This document shows positions 10,801 through 21,017 of a DNA stretch of 64,000 nucleotides, in pieces. Numbering within the stretch: the stretch's first letter is position 1; every line of letters starts with the position of its first letter. Source of the DNA: Spirogloea muscicola (lineage: Eukaryota; Streptophyta; Zygnematophyceae; Spirogloeales; Spirogloeaceae); NCBI GenBank assembly GCA_009602725.1, contig WELB01000221.1, positions 1 through 64,000 on the forward strand. The letters are read 5' to 3'. Both the position numbers and the translations under genes were made by a program. The notes beneath the pieces are model-generated. The model was not told the origin of the DNA. It did no database searches and worked only from the letters and a program-made list of their open reading frames with translations.

Positions 10801-12580
10801 CTGCTTCGTCATCTGCGGCGCCGTCCTGCAAGTGATGCAACCGTTTCACATGGCAGCCACATGGCTGTGAGCCTTCTGCCCTCAGCCTGGACTACTTTCT
10901 CTCCGACCTTACGCCTCCAGAATCCTTGACAACTCAGCTGCCACTTGTAAGCCCATAACAATGTTTTGCTTGTTACTCGCAGATTGCCATGGCACTTGGG
11001 TTTCTGTTCATGGGGGGAGGCCGGTGGACGTTCAGCACTAGCAACAGTTCCTTGGCTGCACTCCTTATCTCCCTCTACCCGTGCTTCCCTCAAGGCCCCT
11101 CTGACAATCGCTGCCACATACAGGAAATCATTTCACTTAGACCCTTCTAATCTTATGGTGCTCCTTCTGACCTTCGCTTGAGGGAGGGATGGCCGCCCTG
11201 ACAGCCCTAAAGCGAGTGCTTGCAGGCTCTGCGCCACATGTGGGTGCTGGCAGCTGAGGAGCGGCACGTTGAGGCCGTGGATGTGCTCTCCGGCCACAGT
11301 GTGCAAGCAACCATGCAATTTGAGCTGCGTGACCCTGCACAGATATTGGAGAGAATGGCTCCCTGCCTTGTCCCCCCACACAGCATGGTATGTTAGTTTC
11401 TGTCCTGCACCATATGGACCACGTTGATCGTATGCACTTGTGGAAATAATATATATTCTTGCCAAAAATGTGCTCCTTATTGAGATGGCGATTGTTTGCA
11501 GCTGCGGCAGGTGAGTGTTGACTGTCCCCGATACTGGAGACGCACACTTGATATGGCCGAAACGGTTGCTTGGGTACAACGCAAGCCCATAAGATCGTTT
11601 TTCTCCACTGCCTCGCTCGCTCCTGTGCAAAAGGTGCAGCTTACTTTCCATGCTCTCTTTCTTTGTTTCCTCTTTTCCAGTGCCTTTACTATCAGCTGTC
11701 TCACTTCTGCACTCCTTCATTGAAGCTCGTGAGCTGGTTCGCAGGCTCAAGGAACAGAGGATGCAGTTGGCAATTTATCCATGTTGGACCCTTTGTTGGT
11801 AGCCTTTGCTCGGCTCGTCAGTCCCATGCTTGCTACTAGTGATTACCAATATTGGGGCCAGGTCTTTTATGCGTGCTGTTGCCTGGATCAAGGCGCTCTT
11901 CTACAGGTGCGCTCCTATCAATTGCAGTGGTGTTGAGTGACCAGACACTAGGATTCTTTTGTTACATGCTCTTGCCAGCCGAGGATCTTTTACTTCAAAG
12001 CTCATGGTGGACCTGATTCTAATCTTGCTGGTGCCTTTACCAGCCTTACCTGGCTGTCTACTTCATCGCCAATGCACTCCGCCGATTTCATGCAATGTGC
12101 CCAGAAGACATAGCTCAGTCAATGAGCATTCCTTCTGTTGGAGCTCCGAGGATTCTCCAGTCGGCAGTTGATTGCCTGCAGGTGCTTCACATCATTCCCA
12201 CACCCGGTGCTTTGAGATGTGGAGGCACTAAAGCCTCATACTATTATTGACACCCTGCAATTTGCAATGTGCAGTGGGCGTCACTTATGATGCAGGCATG
12301 GTCTAATGAAAGCGACTGCCCACTACATCCCGCAATTGTTGCGACCTTGACTGGAGACTTAGAAGCTCTTTTTCTGAGACTTCTCTTGCAAACAGTGCCT
12401 GCATCCTGGCCTGCCGACAAGACGGTCACCCTGGCTTGTGCACTGCGCTGGTACAATGTCCCTCCTCCTGGACGTTTGACCGCTGCTGCAGTTGCCACAA
12501 GTCACTTGCCAGTGTTGGCAATATCTTTTCCAACTTTGCCACCGATGCTGCTTCAACACATCATTTGCTGCAATGCATAG
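4833..12580 (+). CDS. APC1: Anaphase-promoting complex subunit 1 (APC1)
   Basis: APC1 is the largest scaffold of the APC/C, the nuclear ubiquitin ligase that drives chromosome separation and mitotic exit. The proposed start (4833) has a perfect GCCGCCATGG context but lies just before a suspect adapter-like stretch, so the N-terminus is unsure. Exon 5025-5319 gives the WD40-type front (RKHFSLASPVRQALWCRF, WPLPCGLLVQR). Further exons include 6046 onward (LLVLSPSRELFYL), a large exon to 7860, then 7942-8020, 8129-8227, 8345-8566, 8708-8779, 8900-8971, 9074-9167, 9263-9357, 9627-9704, 9813-9934, 10052-10191, 10302-10378, 10765-10866, 10983-11123, 11226-11387, and the last 12275-12580 ending TAG. 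They carry the proteasome/cyclosome repeats: FHNAVAAGLRLARG, VVLALGLQGHLALL, TDVYRYLAQEHDATT, FPDLELPALVQ, TSPGATLALALMYLK, FLFMGGGRWTFSTSN. The intron after 11123 begins GA, not GT. Exons between 5320 and 6046 and 11388-12274 are only partly resolved. Confidence 0.93.
4881..4894 (+). other. Illumina adapter-like 12-mer next to the only N
   Basis: AGATCGGAAGAG at 4881-4892 is the start of the standard TruSeq adapter, followed at 4894 by the sole ambiguous base of the window. It falls inside the proposed first exon of APC1, where the protein does not match the family. Most likely a sequencing or gap-filling remnant, so nearby sequence may be wrong or missing. Confidence 0.75.
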
Positions 12581-12951
12581 TGTGTTAGCATACATGCTTA
12601 CGTGCATAGCAGCTATGAGTCACCTCCAGCGCAACCTTCAGGCCCCCTTCTCACAATGGACTTCAACGTGATATTGTTTCAAGCGTTGAAGTCAGTGGTG
12701 TGCGACTAAGTCCCTGAAGCGTATGACATTTTGAGATAAGCATATGCTCGTGGTTGTTGGATGCATAGGAAGGGGGTCTGTGCAGACGTCTCTTTGCTGT
12801 AGGTTGAGCATTCTTGCATTCTCCTGCTCTTTTCATAACTATCTTGTGCGTTTGCGATGCTGTGCTTGAGCGATTATTGGACGCTGCTCGTAGCAGTGCA
12901 CTCACTAGACTAGAAGCTTGCCTTGTTGGTTTTTCATGTACTCATCTGTTG

Positions 12952-12956
12952 TGTAA
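12952..12956 (+). terminator. TGTAA polyadenylation-type signal for APC1
   Basis: TGTAA about 370 bases after the APC1 stop codon. The stretch 12581-12965 between them is AT-richer than the exons and holds no other gene, fitting a 3' UTR. A LINE tail begins just beyond it. Confidence 0.4.
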
Positions 12957-12969
12957 CGAATGTGAGCGG

Positions 12970-13400
12970 CTGCCAAGCCCCGGCTTCCGGTGGATCGAGA
13001 GAGATGAAGCTCGTCCAATCTAAGGTAGTGGCTGGGAGAGGCCCCAAAAAAGAACAAGGTCCACAGAGCCGAAAGGCGCCTAAACCACAGCTATGCACGA
13101 GGCTACGGCATAGGGGAGCTTAGAAACCCCGGGGTTGCAGCAGCAAGTCGAGTAACTTGCAATTGGAAAAGAAGACCCCGACGAGATCCAGAAGCAGCAG
13201 TCACAGCGCGGCCTGCCCGCAGGTGCACAGCGTGAGCCAGGCGCGATGGAAGTAGACCAAAAGTCGCGTGCGCATACCTGGCCGAGCGACCCGGCAGCGT
13301 TAAAGCCGGGCAGCTCTCCCTGCGCACCCTGCCGACGATCGATGGCCTGCCGGGCAAACCGCTGCAGGTCGGGAGAGGCAATGGGGTGGGGCTGCAATAG
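12970..13400 (-). mobile_element. LINE 3' tail relic
   Basis: Minus-strand match to the tail family: LAHAVHLRAGRAVTAASGSRRG near 13190-13250, then a worn version of the SDLLLLTRG end near 13145, then a T-rich tail and half of the hairpin at 13028-13045. The upstream side holds a further coding trace to about 13400. Confidence 0.55.
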
Positions 13401-13639
13401 TAGCATGGTAATGATCCTGCAAGTCCAGGACCAGAGGTTTGACGGCGGGTGGTGTGGTTTTCTACAGCCGGGTGGCTGGTCGATGGTCTCGCCGACGGAC
13501 GGATTCACATGGCCAAGGGTGGCAACGTCTCGACGCCTTGCAGCTCGAGAAAGGATGCGTCGAGTAAGATTTCCGTGTGTGGGTGTGTAAGATGTTCGGG
13601 TGTGGTAAGGAGCATCAACGAGGTCGTTCCTTTTGAGAA

Positions 13640-13960
13640 GTTTGACTACGCAGCGCTGGAGGCCAAAGCATACTCTTGGACTCTTGGCCAAGTTTCTCTG
13701 ACTTGAGGCTGCTTAGCAGGGGTTACCGAGAATTTCGTAGCTGCTCAATTTTGTTTTTGTGCTTGTTTTTCTCGGTGCTTACCCTGGCCCCTTCTCACAA
13801 TTGGTTCACTTTGTTTTTTGGGCTGGCCCTTTCCAGCCCCTATCCTCTATGGGCGAGCCCTTCTCCTCAAAACGTCTCCCTCCGGATGAACTCTTGAGAG
13901 AGGCCAGCCCAAAGGAATGGACAAGGTCTGAAGGAGCCGGGGTGCTGAGAGGGCTCACAC
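13640..13960. mobile_element. Pair of convergent LINE tails
   Basis: On the + strand SDLRLLSRGY appears at about 13690, followed by about 110 bases of T-rich UTR and the hairpin GGGCTGGCCCTTTCCAGCCC at 13817-13840. About 50 bases further on, a minus-strand tail begins (GAGGCCAGCCCAAAGG..GGACAAGG, 13893-13925). The two 3' ends face each other. Confidence 0.55.
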
Positions 13961-13969
13961 CAAAGGCCG

Positions 13970-14900
13970 GTGGATCACGAATCCAGAATACCGAGGCATC
14001 TGTACAATAATCCCAATGAAACCAGATATTTGCAGCAGCAACTCGAGGATCTCTTAGACAAAGCTAATCCCAAGCCGTCCACATATGAAGCTCCTGTCTT
14101 GCCTGCAATACAAGAAGGCGGGGGTTGCTGCGCATGTTTCCACCCCTTCCACTACAACTGGACAGTGCTATCAAATCGTTGTTCCTTCGGAGAGGCAGAC
14201 TGCTGGATCAACGTGGTGGAGCCCGCCATTCTAGCTGGACTGGAGTAGGAACAGTCAGGTTTGCATTGCAGTCAAGGACGCGCCGAAGGCCGTGATACCT
14301 ATGCAGTATGGTCCAACTGTAGTTTCCGTGCTTCTGTTAGGCACGACCGACATCCTGTCTGGAAGCGGACTCTGAGGTTGGGACTTCAAAGTCACACAAC
14401 GGCTGGCCTTCCCAACCAATGTCAAGGAGATGCAACCGTTCCATGGCTTTGCGAAGTGCTATTGCAGCGAGGATGAAAAACGTTTGCTGCCTATGACCGA
14501 CATTCTGCAAAAGGGACCGTCTCTTGGAAGGGGGGCTCACTCGGAAGGAAGCCTTTAATTTGAAAGACTTGCTGCTGTAAGCTTACAGCACCCATGCTGG
14601 TCACATCCGAGCAACTAATTCTACCGTCTAAGGTCAACACGGAATCCGAGGATGTATAACCTGAAGGCGCGGCTATCATACGAGTCCAAAGAGATGGTCC
14701 GGTTCACGAAAGCAGGAAGCCGAAATCTGGTTGTTCAAGTACCAGCCCTCGAGAAGGAGCGCTGGCCGGTCGGGTCAGGAAAGTGCGGATCCGACGGGGA
14801 ATTAACCACTTGAAATTGTCGGTTGCGACATATTGGCAGCAGAGAACCATGGAAGTGCTGAATGATTGTTATTGTGCTAGGGCAAGGGGAACGCGCATGC
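13970..14900 (+). mobile_element. Ty3/gypsy pol fossil (reverse transcriptase part)
   Basis: Worn reverse transcriptase of a gypsy element unlike the chromoviruses further right. Visible traces in order: YLQQQLEDLLDKA..PSTYEAPVL (start of RT), AVKDAPKAV, and VKEMQPFHGFAKCY, the block that follows the RT core and leads to RNase H. No LTR was recognised around it. Broken many times and clearly old. Confidence 0.6.
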
Positions 14901-15363
14901 GGGGACGCCACGTGGTCGAGCGGCGAGCTTTTTAACGTGAATATCGAGCCAGGCCGTTGCTGACATGGGAAAGCTAGCTTGACGGATACTGGGAGAGACT
15001 AGCCTACACACCACCAGACGAAGGTCTCTGCCGTCAGTGTCAGACCATTAGTGCTCTACTCACGTTGTGAGGTCATCAGCGCCGGTCCGGATGTTTTTCC
15101 CTTCTGATAGAAACCCGAGGGCCCAAATAATACTCATGGTAAACAAGTCTATGGAGCCAGCGTCAGCGGCGTCTCAGCCGTGCAGGCCGCGCCGTGGGGA
15201 GAGGTAGGCTGCTCTCCACCCGTGGCCGGTTGAGTAAGTGTGGCCCCTATGGCTTGTTAGCTTGTCACCTTTGTAACCTTTACTTGGCCGAGATGTCAAT
15301 ACCATGGAACAGATAGATGGAAAGTGCTAAGAAGGCTAGGAGGGGTGCTCAAAAGGCTACCCA
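14901..15363. other. No gene seen
   Basis: Spacer between the gypsy fossil and a solo LTR. No open frame with family features and no repeat shared with the rest of the window was noticed. Confidence 0.5.
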
Positions 15364-16058
15364 TGTAAAGAATGCTATGGATCGCCAAGCCCAGACTGCC
15401 AGCGGCGTAAGGAGGAGTGGGGAGGCATTGGAATGGGGCTGCAACGGTAAAATTGAGCAACGCTTACTGCAGGGGCAAGGGTCCAGGGGTCCGAGGTTGG
15501 GTGAAGAACTCACCCCCTCTCCCATCTCGGGTGCCCTGTATATAGCCCGACGGACCTAGACGCCATACGGGCCCGGGTGGGATATTTGGCACCCAGTCTC
15601 TCGTTGACGACCCGTCCACGACCTGTCGACGGCTATCGACGGGCTCCCACCGACAATCTACCCATCCATCGGCCACCACCGCCATACTGACGGTCCCCGT
15701 CACTAACAGCTGACGGTCACTACCCCCAGGCTATCGTCAGCCATCTATCGTGTCCGTCAACACTAAGGGCTAACAACGCCGTCAAGGCAGTCTACGGCGC
15801 TGCCGCCTCCCGTCGCCGTTCCAGCGCCAGCACCATGCTGTCTCTCGTGTCACGACTGCGGGTTGCGCCGCTCTCAGCTCTAGGTTGAAGCCACGCTGCC
15901 CAGCCTGGTAAAATTTGTCGGTCTCCAGGCATCTGTCGAGCCTTTCCTGCGGCACTGACAGTCAAATTATATATCAGCCGGATGAGGTGTCTAGTCTCCA
16001 GGCATCTGTCATTCCATTACTGCTGCATTGACATACCATGCCATGTAAAATCGTAACA
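15364..16058 (-). repeat. Solo LTR, family B
   Basis: A 695-base unit that starts TGTAAAGAATGC and ends GTAACA, flanked by a perfect 5-bp duplication ACCCA (15359-15363 and 16059-16063). It is nearly the same as the two LTRs at 30182-30871 and 32363-33063, which fixes the family. A TATA-like CTATATAG-type box lies near 15537-15545. Orientation is taken from the primer site beside the 32363 copy. A solo LTR is left when an element's two LTRs recombine. Confidence 0.88.
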
Positions 16059-16063
16059 ACCCA

Positions 16064-16600
16064 TCTGATCAGTCGCGCCAACAATGAAACGCGACATTGA
16101 CGACCGCGCAATTCGAACCATGGCGCGCAACCTCTGAACAACGGCACAAATGTAACGTACATGCGCAAAGGCGCCGAAGTTGCAACCCCAGATCTGCCGC
16201 GCGGCGGCAACCCGGAGGGTGACACGCATGCGTGATAGGCCATCAGAGGTAACAGATTGCGGGAATCTCGGAATAAAGGAAATTAAGGCTATTCCAGGAT
16301 ACCCAGGAGATTTTTCTTGATAACATTGCTGGCGGCGGCTTCAGCGGCGGAGGTGGTAAGCGCCAGTGGCTATCTGTGTAATTGTATGGCAAGTAGCCGG
16401 ACGCTGTGGCCAGGCTGCGGCAATTCTCGACATGTATGTAGGGGCAGGTTTTGCAATGCGCGGGGGGCAGAAGCAGGTGTGCTCAACCCCTGGAGGCTCA
16501 CTAGGCTTCTGGCCCCTTAAGTTTGGTTGTATGGCTATTATTTGGCTCACTAAGTGCGTTGACCCTGCATTTGCCTTTTGTCTTTTGACGCCTGTCCTTA
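16064..16600. other. No gene seen
   Basis: Host spacer or worn repeat. No motif recognised in any frame. Confidence 0.45.
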
Positions 16601-16930
16601 GCTTGCGGCTCATTTGCTAAATTGGTTGGAAGAAGAAGACCTCGTGGGCGTGGGCGTGCTCACGAGTTGTGACGCGACTTTGGCATACAAAATGGATGCC
16701 TTTCAGCGGAAAGGGTCGGCCGCAGACTTCACCACACCTGCAAGCGACAAGTCGGAAATACAGCTCGCAGCGGTGCTGCTGTGGGGAGAGAGTTGTAGGC
16801 CATTGGCTGTGAGACGCCAGCCCAAAGGATGTAACAAGAAGATAGACTCTCGTAGTAGGGGGCGATGGCTGCGATTGGCCAGCCCAGGAAAAGCATGAAC
16901 AGTGTGGCCACGACAATTTTCTCTATGACT
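16600..16930 (-). mobile_element. LINE tail relics with two hairpin arms
   Basis: Two minus-strand tail ends lie close together: GGCTGTGAGACGCCAGCCCAAAGG at about 16802-16825 and GGCTGCGATTGGCCAGCCCAGG at about 16867-16888, each followed by the ATGAACA/GTAACAA type flank seen at other copies. Coding blocks are not readable. Confidence 0.4.
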
Positions 16931-17059
16931 TCTGCAAATGGACGCTCAATCATCGTCGTGGGGGAGCTCACAGGACCGAGCGGCCACAGCCCTCGGGTGC
17001 TCAAGGAGGTCAGCGAAAATCCTTGCTGAACCGTTCCCAGATTTGAGAGCGCCTAACAA

Positions 17060-17733
17060 TATTGTTAATGCTTACATGGTGTTCTTTTGGCCGTTCGTGC
17101 GACGGCACGAACCGCCATGGCACTCATACCGTTGTCATTCCGTCCAGGCTCGTCCGGGTGGCCTCACATGCTCCCGTCATGCTCGGCCCAGACATGCTCG
17201 GCGGCAAGCGTGGGCCCGGACGCCCCCGCGGCATGTTTCGCTGCGGCCATGGCAGGCCATACCCGGCCTTGGCCATGCCTGGCGGCATGCTCTGCCGCGG
17301 CCATGCTCGGCGCCATGGCGCCTGCTGGAGACACCTCATGATTCCTTCGTCAGGCACGCTCCTCGCGGGCGACCCCGGCCTCGCGGGCGGGACACTTGCC
17401 CGGCAAGCCAGTCCGCCACCTGGCGGACCACTTGTCCTAAAATGTCGGTCATGTAATGCCAACAGGACCGTGTCGCCTAACCAAATGGCCAGATCATTAG
17501 AACCCATGTAGGAAAGCCACTGACCCTCGGTAGAGTCGCCGCCTTTGAGTGGTGCCTCAGGGAGAGACTTCCGCTGCGCCATGTGCGCGTATGTGCGTTG
17601 GCGTTCTCTTGTACGAGGGTTGTCTCCTAAACACCCTATGTCCGAATCCAAACCAGGACGTTCTGACCCTAACTTTGTGCATAGGGATCAGCACACTACA
17701 GTGGGCACGCCCAATCGGAGGGAACGTTACATA
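17060..17733. repeat. Composite of LTR fragments
   Basis: Three pieces in a row. 17060-17345 matches the family H LTR at 51532-52300 in opposite orientation, including its GCATGCTCGG-rich part. About 17380-17495 matches the end of the family A LTR (TGGCGGACCACTTGTCC.. GTCATGTAATGCC). 17510-17702 matches the 3' end of the C-like LTR (GAGTCGCCGCC.. CTTCCGCTGCGCC, ending CACTACA). The last bases, to GGAACGTTACA, abut the polypurine tract of the chromovirus on the right. Confidence 0.55.
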
Positions 17734-20700
17734 CCTCCCCACTCAGGTATTCACGTCCCCAGGAACAGATACAGGACCTCAGAGGAAAGTACCCCGCATT
17801 CATCACGTCCGACGGGTGCGTCCAGGACTAGACGCGAAGGGGTGAATTGCCCCTGTGCAAGTTACTGACGAAGAAGGAAAGGGCACTTAGCAAAATTCGT
17901 CGGAGTGTCCCACTCGTTGTGCTCAGGCCAATAGCTTAGCCACTTGACAAGATACTCTTGGGCTTACGGCACCCAGCACGGAGATTGTCGCTGTGAAATA
18001 AGATCTCCTCCACCTCATGCTCTTCCTCATCCGTGTGGCGATTGGACACGACCATCTGTATGGGATGACTCAAGCTGGGAGACATGAACAAGTCTTCCAA
18101 ATTTCCTTTGTACTGGGGTATTCAGCTCATTTGCGACCTTGCCGACCAGGCGCGTATCACGAAATGGTCCAACCCAACTTGCGAGCAACTTATGCCTACC
18201 TACAGCCCGCATGGAGAATTTTTTTGTGCTTTATAGCACTTGAGCACCCACGTCGAAGGGATAGAACGCGACGACGTCGATCAGCATACTCTTTTAGCCG
18301 CTGCTTGGCAATCTCCAAGCATTGCCGAGCTTTCCACTGATCTTCCGGGAGGTTACAAGTGAAGATTACTGCGGCCTGCACACGTTTCGGCCGCTCGACC
18401 TGTGCTCGGGGATCTTGCCTGTGATTGACGAAGGTGTGTCTTTGGTGGACTCATGGAAGGCGTTTTTCTCAGCGTAGTCTGCTGGAGCAGATTACTCATC
18501 CCAGTCTCTTTGGCTGGGGTTTACATATTGCCGCAACATGTCCTCTAAAACGCAACTCATCCTCTCGGTCTGACCACCTGTTTGGTATTGGAAAGCCGTG
18601 GACATAAATTGCTTGGTGCCAAAAGGCCTGCACGCTTATTTCCAGAAGTGCCCCGTAAAGCGAGGGTCGCGGCCAGACACGATTCGCTCGGAAACTCCGA
18701 GCAGATTCCATATTCGATCCACGATTCCATACTCGATCCAGCAGATTTTTGGCTGATCTTTGTGGTGTAGGCACAGAATGCGCCAGTCTACTTAGACGAT
18801 CCACAAATACGACAATGGCATAACAGCCGTTCAGCGTTCTCGGCAACTGGGTGATGAAATTCACAGTCACATCAGACCCCTCCCTCGGAGAATCTCCAAC
18901 GGTTGGAGCAAGCCGGCAGGCTAATGAGAGCGTGCCTTACTGCGCTGGCAGGTGACTCGAGTCTTCACAAAAACCTCCTTCTGAACTCTCCAGTTCGGCC
19001 ACCGAAAGAGAATCTGGATAGCTTTCTTTGTCTTTCCCATACCCCAAGTGACCAAACTACGCGGAGGCTCATGCAGCTCCTGCAAGATACCGCTATGCGA
19101 CTGTAGTCGGGGACTACAATGGCGTCACCTCGCCACCAGAAGCCTTGGTCATTCACTAGTGTGCGTGTAGTAGTTACATTTACAGATCACGCCTTACCCA
19201 TCACCAATACGCACATACAGCTCAGAGCCGTCGGCGGTGGACTGCCGAGCCACTCCACGAGTAGGCCGCACGTCTGCGGTTTGGACCCTTGAAGCGTACA
19301 AGACAGCCATAACAGCAGCCCCTGCAATGTTGCGGGTCAGCTGGTCCGCAAAATCATACTACTAGGGCGGCGGGACTCCCACTGGTAACGGAATGTGGTC
19401 ATGCACAAGGCTTACCGTGCTCGACCCCTGATTATCTGCTGCCGTGTGTGAAAGTAGGTCAACGGCCAATGTCAATTACAACCGTGAATTCAACACCCTC
19501 GAGATTGCATCGGCACACATGTAGGCACAACAGCAAGGAGCTCTTGCTCTCTCGTAGCGTATTTACGTTCTGCATGACGAAGCAGGCAGATCCTCAAATG
19601 CTACGGGTGCCCCTCCTGCAAGAGATCGGCATCTATGCCAATGAAAGAGGCGTCACATACTACTCAAATGCCACGCCTTCTCGAGGCTAGGCCAAAACGG
19701 GTGGATACACTAGGACCCGTTTAATCCCCTCATATCCCATTTGGCATTTGGACGTCCACACCCAGATTGCGTCCTTGCGAGTGAGCTTCGTAGAAGGAGG
19801 AGCCATACTTTCATATCCTTACAGGAAGCTGCAGGAGTTGTTTGCGACCTCCAAGAAGGAACACAATTGTGGCACATTCCGTATCACATTTACTACTACA
19901 GTACTTAGCTACTTCGGCATTGGAGGGGTTGACGCGAACCCCGTCTCTGCCTGTAATATGGCCTATGTATGTTCCGGCTGGTTATACTTATACTTGCCGG
20001 TCACTTCAATTGCACGCAGCAATTGCAGTACTCGCTATAGGTGCAATTCGTGATTCTTAGGCGTTCTACTGAACACCAGTATGTCATCCAAGTCAAAAAG
20101 TATAGAGCCACCCGGTAGGGCGCCATAAATTTTTTCATCACGACCTGACACGTGGCAAGTGCTTTCGGTGAACCCAGAATGGAGCATGTTGCATCAGAAG
20201 TAGCCGGGCGGCCCACATCAAGCCGACAACTAAATTTTCTCAAAGGTGAGACGCAAAGGTATGCTGTCTTTGGCGTGAGCTTTGTCAGAGCTTATACTGA
20301 TCCACATCCAACGACTCCAATCTTATTTACAACGGAGATTATGATGCATCGCACGACAATTGGTAAAGAGCCACACCATGTGAGAGTGCAGCAGTCAGGG
20401 GAAGACTCTGTGCGCATCATCACCATGAAAAAAATGCTTCATGGGAGAGTACATCTTCAATATACAGCCGTCCGGCTCAGCTTGCCAGGATGTTGGTCAA
20501 AGCAATGCCATACAGGTCGACCCTTTGACAAATTGGCGGAGACGAGCATTCACCCAGAGTACAAAAGAATGCCGGATGAAGGCATCAGATGCCGGCAGCT
20601 TACACCTCCAGTGCACAGAGATACTCAGGCACATAGCTGGGCAATGGCGCCATCTTCACCACTCAGCAGACGGGCTTACATACAGACCACTAAGGCAGGA

Positions 20701-20795
20701 CACTGGGACACACATGGTATAATCCATGCACGTGACTTGATACGTAGGCACCGCGAGGAGTACACGAGCGAAGAGAGTGCTTAGTACAATTCGAG
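17734..20795 (-). mobile_element. Chromovirus fossil (Ty3/gypsy), minus strand
   Basis: Minus-strand relic that aligns in order with the young element at 37435-44644. From the left: polypurine tract TACCTCCCCACTC (as seen on +), chromodomain region (17740-18200), integrase (18250-19150), RNase H (about 19440-19700) and reverse transcriptase (about 20060-20350). The rest to 20795 is too worn to assign. Broken many times; much older than the 37435 element. Confidence 0.7.
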
Positions 20796-20970
20796 GTCCC
20801 GGGTTCCATACCGCACGTGATTCGCCGCTTCGCGCCTCCTTGCAGCCGCCCGAGCGCCGCGTCGCGCCGCCCAGGCGCCGTGTCGCGCCTCCTTGGTGCC
20901 GCTTCGCGCCTCCTTGGTGCCACACATATCGCCCGTCGCGCCTCAGTGGTTTCCACCTAAGGCGGCCTTT
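20796..20970 (+). repeat. Fragment of C-like LTR
   Basis: TTCGAGGTCCCGGGTTCCATACC matches the middle of the C-type LTR (compare 22503 and 45702). Short tandem CGCCTCCTTGGTGCCGC-like units follow. The fragment ends at a large hairpin. Confidence 0.55.
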
Positions 20971-21017
20971 CAACCTCCCCACCTCCCCACCGATAAGGTG
21001 GGGAGGTGGGGAGGTTG
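20971..21017. repeat. Perfect 21-bp inverted repeat with GATAA loop
   Basis: Left arm 20971-20991 and right arm 20997-21017 are exact reverse complements around a 5-base loop. The right arm is GGTGGGGAGGTGGGGAGG-rich, close to the chromovirus sequence beside its polypurine tract, so it may also form a G-quadruplex. It marks the junction between the LTR fragment and the next chromovirus relic. Confidence 0.9.

Noticed and set aside
13817-13925. GGGCTGG pairs as terminal inverted repeats of a small DNA transposon
   Set aside because: The hairpin regularly follows the same coding end and UTR on one side, which fits LINE tails better; still open until a full-length copy is built.
20152-20784. 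+ strand frame of 210 codons
   Set aside because: It starts in DNA that aligns, in the other orientation, with worn chromovirus reverse transcriptase, and shows no known motif. Kept only as a curiosity.
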